Part shown: positions 37,042-47,166 of the stretch, one piece after another
Position numbering within the stretch: the first letter of the stretch is position 1
How the letters are laid out: each line of letters opens with the position of its first letter
Assembly: GCF_002752675.1 (NCBI RefSeq)
Contig: NZ_CP024608.1
Coordinates: 2,852,001 to 2,916,000, forward strand
Source of the DNA: Massilia violaceinigra
Lineage (GTDB): Bacteria; Pseudomonadota; Gammaproteobacteria; Burkholderiales; Burkholderiaceae_D
Direction of reading: 5' to 3'
DNA length: 64,000 nt
Notes under the pieces: generated by a model
Told to the model about the DNA's origin: nothing
What the model saw: only the letters and a program-made list of their open reading frames with translations
Database searches by the model: none
Translations under genes and position numbers: made by a program

Positions 37042-37551
37042 ATGCCTGCCGCCGAGCTCGTCCTACAGCAAGAAATGCACGCGCTCTACCGCGGCCATCA
37101 CGGCTGGCTGTACGGCTGGCTGCGCCACAAGCTGGGTTGCTCGGAACAGGCCGCCGACCCGGCGCAAGACACGTTCGTGCGCGTGCTGGCGGCCCGCAAC
37201 GTGGCCCGCATCGCCGAGCCGCGCGCCTATCTCACCACCGTCGCCAAAGGCATCCTGGTCAATTGGTACCGGCGCCAGGCGCTGGAGCGGGCCTGGCTTG
37301 ATGCCATCGCCCGGCTGCCCGAGGCCAGCGTGCCGTCACCGGAAGAGCGCTACCTGCTGCTGGAAACCCTGCAGCGGGTCGATGCCATGCTCGACGCCCT
37401 GCCGCCGCCGGTACGGCGCGCCTTCCTGCTGTCCCAGCTCGACGGCACGAAGTACGACGACATTGCCGTGCTGCTCGGCGTGTCCGGCGTCACCGTCAAG
37501 CGCTACATGAAACAAGCCTTCCTGCACTGCCTGATGCTGGCCGACGCGTGA
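37042..37551 (+). CDS. fecI: FecI-like ECF sigma factor
   Basis: Iron-starvation ECF sigma factor, 169 residues. Region 2 includes HGWLYGWLRHKLGCSEQAADPAQDTFVRVLA and AYLTTVAKGILVNWYRRQ, the FecI-type core. Region 4 is LDALPPPVRRAFLLSQLDGTKYDDIAVLLGVSGVTVKRYMKQAFLHCL. It is controlled by the Fur box just upstream and overlaps fecR by GTGA (four bases), so anti-sigma and sigma are translationally coupled. It should transcribe the downstream receptor gene when the cognate siderophore is bound. Confidence 0.93.
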   Translation: MPAAELVLQQEMHALYRGHHGWLYGWLRHKLGCSEQAADPAQDTFVRVLAARNVARIAEPRAYLTTVAKGILVNWYRRQALERAWLDAIARLPEASVPSPEERYLLLETLQRVDAMLDALPPPVRRAFLLSQLDGTKYDDIAVLLGVSGVTVKRYMKQAFLHCLMLADA

Positions 37552-38510
37552 GCGAGCCGATCGCGCCGCGCATCCTGGAAGAGGCGGCCGGCTGGCTGGC
37601 GCAACTGCACAGCGGCGAGGCCGGCGATGCCGATCACGCCGCCTGTGCGCAATGGCGCAGCCTCAGCCCCGAGCATGCCCGCGCATGGGAGCGCGCCGAA
37701 GCGCTGATGAACCAGTTGGGCGGCCTGCCGCCGGCCCTGGCGCTGCCGCTGCTGGACCGGCCGGCCAGGCGCGGCCGGCGCAAGGCGCTGGCGACGGCGG
37801 GCGCCGTGCTGGCGATCCTGCCGGCCGGCTGGCTGGGCTGGCGCATGCACGCGGCCGGGCACCGCACCGGCCACGGCGAACGGCGCGATGTGCTGCTGGC
37901 CGACGGCAGCCGCGTCACCCTCAACACGGCCAGCGCCATCGACGTGCGCTTCGACGCGGCGCAGCGCCTGCTGGTGCTGCGCGAAGGCGAGATCCTGGTC
38001 CAGACCGCGCCCGACAGCGCCGCCGTCCATCGTCCGTTGCGCGTCGCCAGCGCGCACGGCCGCATCGAAGCGCTCGGCACGCGTTTCACCGTGCGGGCGC
38101 AGGATGGCCGCACCAGCGTGGCCGTGCTCGGCGGGGCGGTGCGCATCGAACCGGCGCACGGCGCCTCCCTGACCCTGCGCGCCGGCCAGCAAAGCGCCTT
38201 CAGCGCCAGCGCCGCCGCCGCGCCCGCCGACGCCGGCGATGGCGCCGCATGGACGCGCGGCATGCTGCTGGCCGACAAAATGCCGCTGGCCAGCCTGCTC
38301 GCCGAACTGGCGCGCTACCGCGGCGGCGTGCTGCGCTGCGACCCGGCGCTGGCGGCGCTGCCCGTCTCCGGCGCCTTCCCGGTCGGCAGCGCGGCCGAAG
38401 TCGAGCGCGCACTGGCCATGCTGGCCGCCACCTATCCGCTGCAAGTCCAGGCACGCCTGGGCGGATGGTGGATGACCCTGGTGCCTGCAAAAAAACATCG
38501 GCCGGGGTGA
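37548..38510 (+). CDS. fecR: FecR-like anti-sigma factor
   Basis: Membrane-spanning regulator, 320 residues, starting with GTG. A cytoplasmic N-terminal domain (ILEEAAGWLAQLHSGEAGDADHAACAQWRSLSPEHARAWERAE, the FecR_N/DUF4880 pattern) is followed by one transmembrane helix (about residues 82-98) and a periplasmic FecR domain (RRDVLLADGSRVTLNTASAIDVRFD through FTVRAQDGRTSVAVLGGAV). The C-terminal part should contact the receptor's STN domain. It lies between the sigma and receptor genes as in fec-type loci. Confidence 0.92.
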   Translation: MSEPIAPRILEEAAGWLAQLHSGEAGDADHAACAQWRSLSPEHARAWERAEALMNQLGGLPPALALPLLDRPARRGRRKALATAGAVLAILPAGWLGWRMHAAGHRTGHGERRDVLLADGSRVTLNTASAIDVRFDAAQRLLVLREGEILVQTAPDSAAVHRPLRVASAHGRIEALGTRFTVRAQDGRTSVAVLGGAVRIEPAHGASLTLRAGQQSAFSASAAAAPADAGDGAAWTRGMLLADKMPLASLLAELARYRGGVLRCDPALAALPVSGAFPVGSAAEVERALAMLAATYPLQVQARLGGWWMTLVPAKKHRPG

Positions 38511-38575
38511 TACTTTTTCCGGAGCCGGCTGGCATGCCTGGTGAACCCGCCATTTTCACGCAAAGGATGACCGCC

Positions 38576-40990
38576 ATGCCGCACCCCCGCCCAACGCCGC
38601 TTCATCACGCCGTCCGTATCGCCGTCCTTGGCCTGGCCCTGGCCGGCCCTGTCGCCAGCGCCGCCCCCGCCACGCTCGACACGGTGCCCGTCCAGAGCTA
38701 CCACCTGCCCGCCGGCCCGCTCGGACGCGCGCTGTCCGGTTTTGCCGTCCACGCCGGCATTGCGCTGTCGTTCGATCCGGCCATGACCGAAGGCCTGGTC
38801 GCCGCCCCGCTGGCGGGCAGCTACCCGGCGCCCGAGGCGGCGGCGCGCCTGCTGGCCGGCAGTGGCCTCGAACTGGCTGCGCGCGCCGATGGCAGCTACA
38901 CGCTAAAAAAGTCGCTGCCGGCCGCAGTGCAGGCGGCGCCGGCGACCCTGCCCGGCGTGACCGTGACCGCCAGCGCTGAAGCGTCGCCGGGCGAACTTCC
39001 CGACGCCTACGCCGGCGGCCAGATCGCGCGCGGCGGGCGCCTCGGCATGCTCGGCAACGTCGACGTCATGAACGCCCCGTTCCACCTCACCAGCTTCACC
39101 GCCCAGGCCATTGACAACCAGCAGGCGGCAACGATCGCCGACGTGGTCGCGCGCGACCCCTCGGTGCGCAGTACCGCGCCCAGCGGCGACGTGGCCGACT
39201 CCTTCTTCATCCGTGGCTTCGCCATCGGCGACAACAACATCGGCGAAATCGCCTTCGATGGCCTGTACGGCGTCGCCCCCAACTACCGCCTGCTGCCCGA
39301 CTATGCCGAGCGGGTCGAAGTGCTCAAGGGGCCGGCGGCCATGATCTACGGCATGTCGCCCAACAGCGGCGTGGGTGGCAGCATCAACGTCGTGCCCAAG
39401 CGCGCCGGCGCCGACCTCACGCGCGTGCAGGCCGACTATGCCAGCGCCTCCCAAGCCGGCGCGCGCATCGACCTGGCGCGCCGCTTCGGGTCCGATCGCG
39501 CGTTCGGCGCGCGCTTTAACGGCAGCCACCGCGGCGGCGACACCGCCATCGATAACCAATCGCGCAAGAGCAGCCTGGGTGCGCTGGCGCTGGATTACCA
39601 GGGCGAACGCCTGCGCGCCACGCTCGACCTGATCGACCAGCGCGACAATGTCGACGCCCCATCGCGCCGGCCCTGGCCGGGCGCCGGCCTGGCCGTGCCG
39701 CGTGCGCCCGGCGGCCGCACCAACCTGACCCAGCGCTGGGAATGGTACGACAGCCGTGAGCGCTCGGCCCTGCTGCGCGCCGACCTCGAGGCGCACGAGC
39801 AGCTGACCCTGTTCGCCAGCGCCGGTACGGCCCAGAGCGACGTCGGCCGGCTGTTCAACACGCCCTCGATTGTCAACGCCGCCGGCGACACCAGCGTCGT
39901 GCCGACCCGCGCCGCGTTCGACGTGCAGCGCAGTTCGGCCAGCGCCGGCCTGCGCGCGCGCCTGGCCGGGGGCGGCATCAAGCATCAGCTGACCATGGAA
40001 TGGAGCCGGTACGAGGACCGCCTGGCGATGGGTACCCTGGCCGGCCGCGCCTACACGTCGAACCTGTACGCGCCGGTAGTTCAGCCGGCCCAGGACGTGG
40101 CAGCGCCGGCGGCGGTGACGAAGCGCTCGGCCAACCGCCTGGGTGGCGTGGCGCTGGCCGACATGCTCTCGATGTTCGACGAGCGCCTGCAGGTGATGCT
40201 GGGCCTGCGCCGGCAAACCATCCGTTCCGACACCTTCGGCGCGGCCGGCGCGACCACCGCGCGCTACGACCGCAGCGCGGTGACGCCGATGGCCGGCGTG
40301 GTGTTCAAACCGTGGCGCCAGGTGTCGCTGTACGCCAACCACACCGGTGGCTTGAGCAAGGGCGACAGCGCGCCCGATACCGCCGTCAACGCCGGCGAAG
40401 CGTTCGCGCCGTACAAGGCCCGGCAGCAGGAGATCGGCGCGCGGCTCGACCATGGCAGCCTGGTGACCAGCGTGAGCCTGTTCCAGATCACCCGTCCGAG
40501 CGGCCAGCTCACTGCCAACCGCTACGCCGCCGATGGCGAGCAGCGCAACCGCGGCATCGAAGTCAACGGCTACGGCAAGCTTGGCAAGGACGTGCGCCTG
40601 TTCGGCGGCGCCAGCTGGACCGACGCCGAGCTGGTCAAGACCAACAGCGCCGCCACGCTCGGCAAGACGGCGGTCGGCGTGCCGACATTGCACGTGACGA
40701 TGAGTGGCGAGTGGGATGTGCCGCTGCTGGCCGGGCTGACCCTGACCGGCGCACTGCAGCACAGCGGCGCGCAATACGCCAACCAGGCCAACACCCAGCG
40801 CCTCGATGGCTGGACCACTCTCGACATGGGTGCGCGCTACCGCACCACGGCGCCCGGCAAACCGGTGGTGCTGCGCGCCGGCGTGCGCAATGCGACGGGC
40901 AAGCATTACTGGGCCGGCGCGTCGACCTGGGGCACCCTGATCGCGGGCGCGCCGCGCAGCGTGGTGCTGTCGGCAGGCGTCGACTTCTGA
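38576..40990 (+). CDS. TonB-dependent siderophore receptor with STN signalling domain
   Basis: Outer-membrane ferric-siderophore receptor, 804 residues. A signal peptide (ending ASA) is followed by a secretin/TonB N-terminal domain (SYHLPAGPLGRALSGFAVHAGIALSFDP...LLAGSGLELAARADGSYTLKK, about residues 40-110), then plug (DVVARDPSVRSTAPSGDVADSFFIRGFAI) and beta-barrel ending in Phe. The STN domain marks it as a transducer for the adjacent FecI/FecR pair. The ATG at 38576 is spaced correctly from AAAGG; an ATG at 38567 touches that Shine-Dalgarno. Ligand unknown; barrel family resembles ferrichrome/ferrioxamine-type receptors. Confidence 0.92.
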   Translation: MPHPRPTPLHHAVRIAVLGLALAGPVASAAPATLDTVPVQSYHLPAGPLGRALSGFAVHAGIALSFDPAMTEGLVAAPLAGSYPAPEAAARLLAGSGLELAARADGSYTLKKSLPAAVQAAPATLPGVTVTASAEASPGELPDAYAGGQIARGGRLGMLGNVDVMNAPFHLTSFTAQAIDNQQAATIADVVARDPSVRSTAPSGDVADSFFIRGFAIGDNNIGEIAFDGLYGVAPNYRLLPDYAERVEVLKGPAAMIYGMSPNSGVGGSINVVPKRAGADLTRVQADYASASQAGARIDLARRFGSDRAFGARFNGSHRGGDTAIDNQSRKSSLGALALDYQGERLRATLDLIDQRDNVDAPSRRPWPGAGLAVPRAPGGRTNLTQRWEWYDSRERSALLRADLEAHEQLTLFASAGTAQSDVGRLFNTPSIVNAAGDTSVVPTRAAFDVQRSSASAGLRARLAGGGIKHQLTMEWSRYEDRLAMGTLAGRAYTSNLYAPVVQPAQDVAAPAAVTKRSANRLGGVALADMLSMFDERLQVMLGLRRQTIRSDTFGAAGATTARYDRSAVTPMAGVVFKPWRQVSLYANHTGGLSKGDSAPDTAVNAGEAFAPYKARQQEIGARLDHGSLVTSVSLFQITRPSGQLTANRYAADGEQRNRGIEVNGYGKLGKDVRLFGGASWTDAELVKTNSAATLGKTAVGVPTLHVTMSGEWDVPLLAGLTLTGALQHSGAQYANQANTQRLDGWTTLDMGARYRTTAPGKPVVLRAGVRNATGKHYWAGASTWGTLIAGAPRSVVLSAGVDF

Positions 40991-40997
40991 GCAGAAG

Positions 40998-41331
40998 CTA
41001 GTGCCGTTTCGCTCCCCCAGGCTGGTGCAAGTCTTCCAGGTCAATCTTGCTGACTAAACCGGTCTGAGGATCGTCGAGTGTGAACGTGAGACGCCAGTTC
41101 CCATTGACTTCCATGCTGTATCGATTCTCATGCCCACTGAGAGGTTTCAACGATTTTTTGGCGCCCTTGTCCGGCCTGCAGATCCTGCAGACTGCGCGCA
41201 GCGTTCAAGTGAGTCAGGTTCATTCGCAGCGTCTTCGTGTGGGCGGCGTTAATTTTGCTGTGATCCACCCCGCCGGAGCTCCAGAATCGCTCCAGGCCTT
41301 TGTGGATGAATGAATTTTCTTTACTAATCAT
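40998..41331 (-). pseudogene. higB: Frameshifted HigB/RelE-type toxin gene
   Basis: The minus strand begins MISKENSFIHKGLERFWSSG and continues KINAAHTKTLRMNLTHLNAARSLQDL, the HigB N-terminal half, then runs to a stop at 41128. The next frame continues from GAKKSLKPLSGHENRYSMEVNGNWRLTFTLDD to a stop at 40998, matching the HigB C-terminal half with its NGNWR motif. A one-base change near the GGG before the A6 run restores a single frame. It starts 7 bases from the receptor stop, with no antitoxin gene downstream. Confidence 0.72.
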
Positions 41332-41372
41332 GCAGTTATCTCTTTCTATGGGTTAAATTATCTAACTTATTG

Positions 41373-41401
41373 TTGACACCCGTGAACGGAGTTGGTATGA
41401 T
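41373..41401 (+). promoter_or_regulatory. Near-consensus promoter for the higA-like gene
   Basis: TTGACA (41373-41378) and TATGAT (41396-41401) with a 17-base spacer, in an AT-rich stretch unlike the surrounding DNA. A GTTGCGCAAC palindrome (41503-41512) between promoter and ATG could be an antitoxin operator. Confidence 0.75.
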
Positions 41402-41783
41402 GTATGCTGTAATGAATATGCGCATTCTTATCTATTGAAACAAGTTTTTCAATTACACTAGCAAAATTCTGAAAGTCAAGTTTTTTGCAATATGCGTTGC
41501 TTGTTGCGCAACGCGCACTTATCGGGGGGGTATATGATCACGATGCATCCAGGTGAGTACCTGTCCGAGGTTTACCTTGAACCCTTGGGCATGACCCAGA
41601 GTGACTTGGCAAAGCGCCTGCAAGTTGACAAATCCAGTGTCTCTCGTGTTATTTCGGGAAAAGCCGACTTGTCTGCAGAAATGGCTGTGAGGCTCTCGAA
41701 TGTGTTTGATCTATCCGCAGAAGCCTGGATGGAGATGCAGGCTACGCATAGTTTGATGTTGGCACGGAAGAGCTTTGCTGTGG

Positions 41784-42967
<1,184 letters not shown>

Positions 42968-43178
42968 TTACTCCTCAGATGGTGGATTTTCCACCTATTG
43001 AGGTGTCCGGGCAAATTAGACCACAGCACTTGGACAAGATCGTCTTTGAGAGAGTCGAGTTGGTCGCTGTGTAGTGAATGGCCGTAGCAACGCCAAGCCA
43101 AGGCAGGTTCTCCCGCGCCTGCATCATGGTGAGGCGGGGCAGGGTATGATCGCCCCTTGAGCAATTTCCCCTCCCGCC

Positions 43179-43721
43179 ATGCGCATCCCCCGGCTGCTCG
43201 CCATTCTCTTCGCCATCTGCTCGCTGCCGGCGGTGCTGGCCTGGTGTTTCATGACCGTGGTCGGCGGCTTCTTCCTGCTTCCCGTGCTCGGTCCGCGCAC
43301 GCTGGCCTCATCCTTGCCCGCCGCCGGCTTTGCCGGCGCGGTTCTGATGGGCTGGGTCAGCCTGGCTGCCCTGGGCTGGACCGTGCGGCATTTTTCCGCT
43401 TTCATCAGCCCGACGCCGCGCTGGGTGCTGGCCGGCTACCTGTGCGGCGCCCTCATCCTCGGCTGGCTGCTGGCGAAGTCGCCGCTGCTGGTCTCGCCCG
43501 CGCGCGGCGCCGATCCCTTGCTGCTCTATCTTGCCGGCCCCGCCTGCCTGTTGATGCTGGCCGCATGGCGCCTGTTGCGCATCCGGCGCTTTTACGCGTC
43601 TCCCGTGGCCGCAGAGCAACAAAATAATGCGTCGGATCATGGCGGCGATGGTACATTGGACACACCGTCCGACCACCTGGCCAACCCATGTTCAAGCGTT
43701 CCGCCTGCCTCGCCGCGCTGA
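43179..43721 (+). CDS. Small membrane protein of unknown function
   Basis: A 180-residue protein with four hydrophobic helices (about residues 7-38, 49-70, 84-100, 112-130) and a polar C-terminal tail. No motif that I recognise. Its last 34 bases overlap the next gene, a periplasmic solute-binding-like protein, so the two are probably one operon. The polar tail beyond residue 140 is low in conservation features and could be extended by chance reading frame. Confidence 0.65.
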   Translation: MRIPRLLAILFAICSLPAVLAWCFMTVVGGFFLLPVLGPRTLASSLPAAGFAGAVLMGWVSLAALGWTVRHFSAFISPTPRWVLAGYLCGALILGWLLAKSPLLVSPARGADPLLLYLAGPACLLMLAAWRLLRIRRFYASPVAAEQQNNASDHGGDGTLDTPSDHLANPCSSVPPASPR

Positions 43722-44410
43722 TTGTCCCTCTCGCAGGTGCTGCCGCGCCGGGTGCCGACCTGGTCATGATCGCGCCCCTGAACCAGAACATGCCGCTGGC
43801 GCAGTTTCACAACGATAAGCTCAGCGGCGGCATCCTGAAAGACCTGGACGAGGCGATCGCGCAGCGGCTCGGGCGCGGCATCGTCCATGTCAGCGTGGCG
43901 GGGGAGCAGGTGAGCGAGGCGCTGGCCACAGGCAAGGCCGATGGCATCTGTTATGTGCGTCCGTTCTGGATCGACGGGCAGTACGACTGGAGCCGGCCGC
44001 TCATTCCCGACGCCGAACTGGTCGCCTCGGTCCAGGGCGCGCCGCCGGTGCGCTCGCTGGCCGACCTGCGCGACCGCCCGGTGGGGACGGTGGCGGGCTA
44101 CCGCTATCCGCGCGTCGAGCAGGTGCTGGGGCTGCGCTTCCAGCGCAGCGAATCGCCCACGATGGAAGAGAACCTGCGCAAGCTGATGGCCGGCGGCGTG
44201 CGCCATACCGTGATCGGCAAGGCGACCCTGGCCTACCAGATGCGCATGAACAAGACCCTGCGCCTGCGCCAGGACCTGGTGTTCGCCTCGTTCACGGCGC
44301 AGTGCGCTTTCTCGAAGACGGCGCGGGTGCCGTTCGAGGAGATCAACCAGGCCATCAATGGCCTGATCGACGACGGCAGCGTGGACCAGATCCTGGCGCG
44401 CTACCGCTGA
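43688..44410 (+). CDS. Periplasmic solute-binding-like protein (SBP_bac_3 type)
   Basis: A 240-residue exported protein with signal peptide (LAALIVPLAGAAA) and a family-3 solute-binding fold: GGILKDLDEAIAQRLG, ALATGKADGICYVRPFW, then RSLADLRDRPVGTVAGYRYPRVE and a C-terminal EINQAINGLIDDGSVDQILARYR. There is no ABC permease or ATPase beside it, so it may be an orphan sensor or scavenging protein. A small AAGTGAC/GTCACTT hairpin separates it from the convergent trpS. Confidence 0.8.
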   Translation: MFKRSACLAALIVPLAGAAAPGADLVMIAPLNQNMPLAQFHNDKLSGGILKDLDEAIAQRLGRGIVHVSVAGEQVSEALATGKADGICYVRPFWIDGQYDWSRPLIPDAELVASVQGAPPVRSLADLRDRPVGTVAGYRYPRVEQVLGLRFQRSESPTMEENLRKLMAGGVRHTVIGKATLAYQMRMNKTLRLRQDLVFASFTAQCAFSKTARVPFEEINQAINGLIDDGSVDQILARYR

Positions 44411-44436
44411 GCGCTCCGAAGTGACTCAGAAGTCAC

Positions 44437-45456
<1,020 letters not shown>

Positions 45457-45503
45457 GTCGATAGTCCCTCGGGTGGTGGTGCCCCTATCGGAAAACGCTC
45501 ATG

Positions 45504-45530
45504 AAAAACGCCGCCCAATCGAGGCGGCGT
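45504..45530 (-). terminator. Attenuator terminator upstream of trpS
   Basis: Reading the minus strand, ACGCCGCC (45530-45523) pairs with GGCGGCGT (45515-45508 region) across a short loop and is followed by TTTT. It lies between the Trp-Trp leader peptide and trpS. Its 5' arm CGCCGC can alternatively pair with GCGGCG in the segment just after the leader stop. Confidence 0.88.
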
Positions 45531-45568
45531 TCATGGAAAACACATGATGGTGCAGGCGCCGCGCGATG

Positions 45569-45619
45569 TCAGCGCAGCCACCAATTCGAACCCAAGGCAT
45601 GTGAATTAATCATTTTCAT
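45569..45619 (-). CDS. TrpL-type leader peptide for trpS attenuation
   Basis: A 16-codon reading frame, MKMINSHALGSNWWLR, preceded by GAGG at a good distance. Tandem Trp codons at positions 13-14 lie four codons from the stop. The Trp-codon segment (TGGTG GCTGCGC) can pair with GCGCGGC...CACCA just downstream, forming the 1:2 hairpin of a classical attenuator. Low charged tRNA-Trp would stall the ribosome on WW, free segment 2 to pair with segment 3, and allow read-through to trpS. A TTGACA (minus strand, 45654-45649) upstream is a candidate -35 without a clear -10. Confidence 0.85.
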   Translation of the reverse strand: MKMINSHALGSNWWLR

Positions 45620-45669
45620 GCACGTATCCTCGCAGTTTTGCGCGCCCCTGTCAATCCGGCCGCGTCCGC

Positions 45670-46383
45670 TCACGCGGGCTGCCCGGTGGCGTGGCGCAGC
45701 GCGGCGCGCGCCAGCAGGCGGGTGGTGTCGAGCGTGGGCAGGGGCGAATTGCCATTGTTCATGAGTAGCGGAATTTCCGTGCAGCCCAGCAGCACCGCAT
45801 CGCAGCCGCCATCTTTCATGCGCGTGATGACTTTCTGGAAATAGGCAACCGCCGCCGGCTTGCACTCGCCGCTGACCAGTTCATCCATGATGATGCGGTT
45901 GATTTCGATGCGCGCCGCCAGCCCCGGGCGCACCGTGGCCAGTCCATGCGCGGCGAAGCGCTCGGGATAGACCTCGCTGTCGAGCATCCAGCGGGTGCCG
46001 GTCAGGCCGATGCGCTGGTAGCCGCGCGCCAGCGCTTCGGCGGCGGCCACATCGGCGATATGCAGCCAGGGCAGGGGCGAGCGCGCCTGCACCAGCGCCA
46101 GCGCCTGGTGGATGGTGTTGTCGGGGCAGATCAGGAAGTCGGCGCCGGCGCTGGCCAGCTTGTGCGCGGACGAGAGCATCAGTTCGCCCACGCCGTGCCA
46201 GTCGTCCACATCGATGCAGCGCATGTAGTCGGCCAGCGAATGCGAGTGCATCGACAGCTCCGGATGCTCGTACGGCCCGAGCAGGCGCGCGCCTTCGTGG
46301 CAGATGGTGCGGTAGCACAGCGCCGCACCCTCGGCCGAGCAGGCGACGATGCCGATATGCTCGTGGCTGGCAGGTGGGTTCAT
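45670..46383 (-). CDS. Aspartate/glutamate racemase family protein
   Basis: A 237-residue protein of the Asp/Glu racemase superfamily (RacX/YgeA-like). The two expected catalytic-cysteine loops are ICPDNTIHQ (Cys86) and LGCTEIPLL (Cys201). In the first loop the usual C-x-N-T is C-P-D-N-T, so geometry may differ. The start is the ATG at 46383; the codon two positions upstream is ATT. Cofactor-independent racemisation of an amino acid is the likely role; substrate unknown. It lies upstream of the trpS leader on the same strand. Confidence 0.85.
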   Translation of the reverse strand: MNPPASHEHIGIVACSAEGAALCYRTICHEGARLLGPYEHPELSMHSHSLADYMRCIDVDDWHGVGELMLSSAHKLASAGADFLICPDNTIHQALALVQARSPLPWLHIADVAAAEALARGYQRIGLTGTRWMLDSEVYPERFAAHGLATVRPGLAARIEINRIIMDELVSGECKPAAVAYFQKVITRMKDGGCDAVLLGCTEIPLLMNNGNSPLPTLDTTRLLARAALRHATGQPA

Positions 46384-46500
46384 GGGCAATATCCTAGCAT
46401 TCTTGTGGCACGTAAACGTTTTGTTACCTCGAATTTCTTGTCGGCGATGTCGCGCGCCACTTACAATTCTTCCTCACACAGACTTTTGCCCGGATTTACC

Positions 46501-46674
46501 ATGAATGCCCGCCTTTGCCGCATCGCCCTCGTTCTCCTGCTGCCAGCCGTGCTCGGCGGTTGCGGCGTGATGGCCGCACCCTGCCGCGTCGGTTCGGCCG
46601 TGATCAAGATGGTTCCCGTGGTCGGGAAAGTGGCGGCCCTGCCGACCGATGCCTGCGCCGCGATCATCGATTGA
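46501..46674 (+). CDS. Tiny lipoprotein (DUF6726-like)
   Basis: A 57-residue predicted lipoprotein. MNARLCRIALVLLLPAVLGGCGVMAAPCRVGSAVIKMVPVVGKVAALPTDACAAIID has a lipobox LGGC (Cys21) and a conserved-looking Cys pair in the mature part (Cys28, Cys52). It resembles small Burkholderiales proteins annotated DUF6726; function unknown. It diverges from the racemase gene and is followed by the cupredoxin-like gene after 51 bases. Confidence 0.75.
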   Translation: MNARLCRIALVLLLPAVLGGCGVMAAPCRVGSAVIKMVPVVGKVAALPTDACAAIID

Positions 46675-46725
46675 CGCCCCGCTTGCCGGCCTTGACAGCG
46701 ATGCCCGCGGCGGGCGGCTAGGCGC

Positions 46726-47166
46726 ATGGAACAGCACCTGCGCCGCCACTGGCTCGCCTCGATTGTGCTCGGCGCCTGCCTGCTGCTGCTGGTCTGGGCC
46801 GCGATGGCGCCGATCCCGCCGGGCAGCCGCGACTTCCTGCTCGACATTCCCGCGCGCGCCGCTGAACGCCGCCTGGCCGGCGACCGGGCCGAGGTGCTGC
46901 CGCCGGTGGTGCGCCTGACCGTGGGCTTGCGCGACGTGCTGCTGCTGAGGAACAGCGACAGCGTGCCGCACCAGTTCGGCGGCCTGCGCCTGCTGCCGGG
47001 GCAGCAATTCCGCCTGCCCTTCGAGCGCGCCACCGAACTGCAGCTGCCGTGCAGCGCGCGCGTGAGCGGCGAGCTGACGGTGCTGGTCGGCCTGCACCCG
47101 AATCCCGGACCGGACCGGCTGCGCTGGCGCCTGCACGCACTCGAACAGGCGCTGCGCGCCTACTGA
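46726..47166 (+). CDS. Membrane-anchored cupredoxin-like protein
   Basis: A 146-residue protein with one N-terminal transmembrane helix (ASIVLGACLLLLVWAAMAPI) and an exported beta-rich domain. DVLLLRNSDSVPHQFGGLRLLPGQQFRLPFERATELQLPCSAR has the strand spacing of a cupredoxin: 'nxDxxxHxf' with His then a Cys about 30 residues later. The second His and Met copper ligands are not clear, so copper binding is doubtful. Its stop overlaps the convergent beta-propeller gene by 7 bases. Confidence 0.65.
   Translation: MEQHLRRHWLASIVLGACLLLLVWAAMAPIPPGSRDFLLDIPARAAERRLAGDRAEVLPPVVRLTVGLRDVLLLRNSDSVPHQFGGLRLLPGQQFRLPFERATELQLPCSARVSGELTVLVGLHPNPGPDRLRWRLHALEQALRAY

Noticed and set aside
37652..38575. 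Upstream extension of the TonB receptor frame by about 300 codons
   Set aside because: The extension is Arg/Ala/Gly-rich, overlaps fecR entirely and lies before the signal peptide and the Shine-Dalgarno.
45569..45865. Upstream extension of the trpS leader peptide to 98 codons
   Set aside because: The extension is antisense-free but overlaps the racemase gene in another frame and lacks a ribosome binding site; the short frame has GAGG at the right distance.
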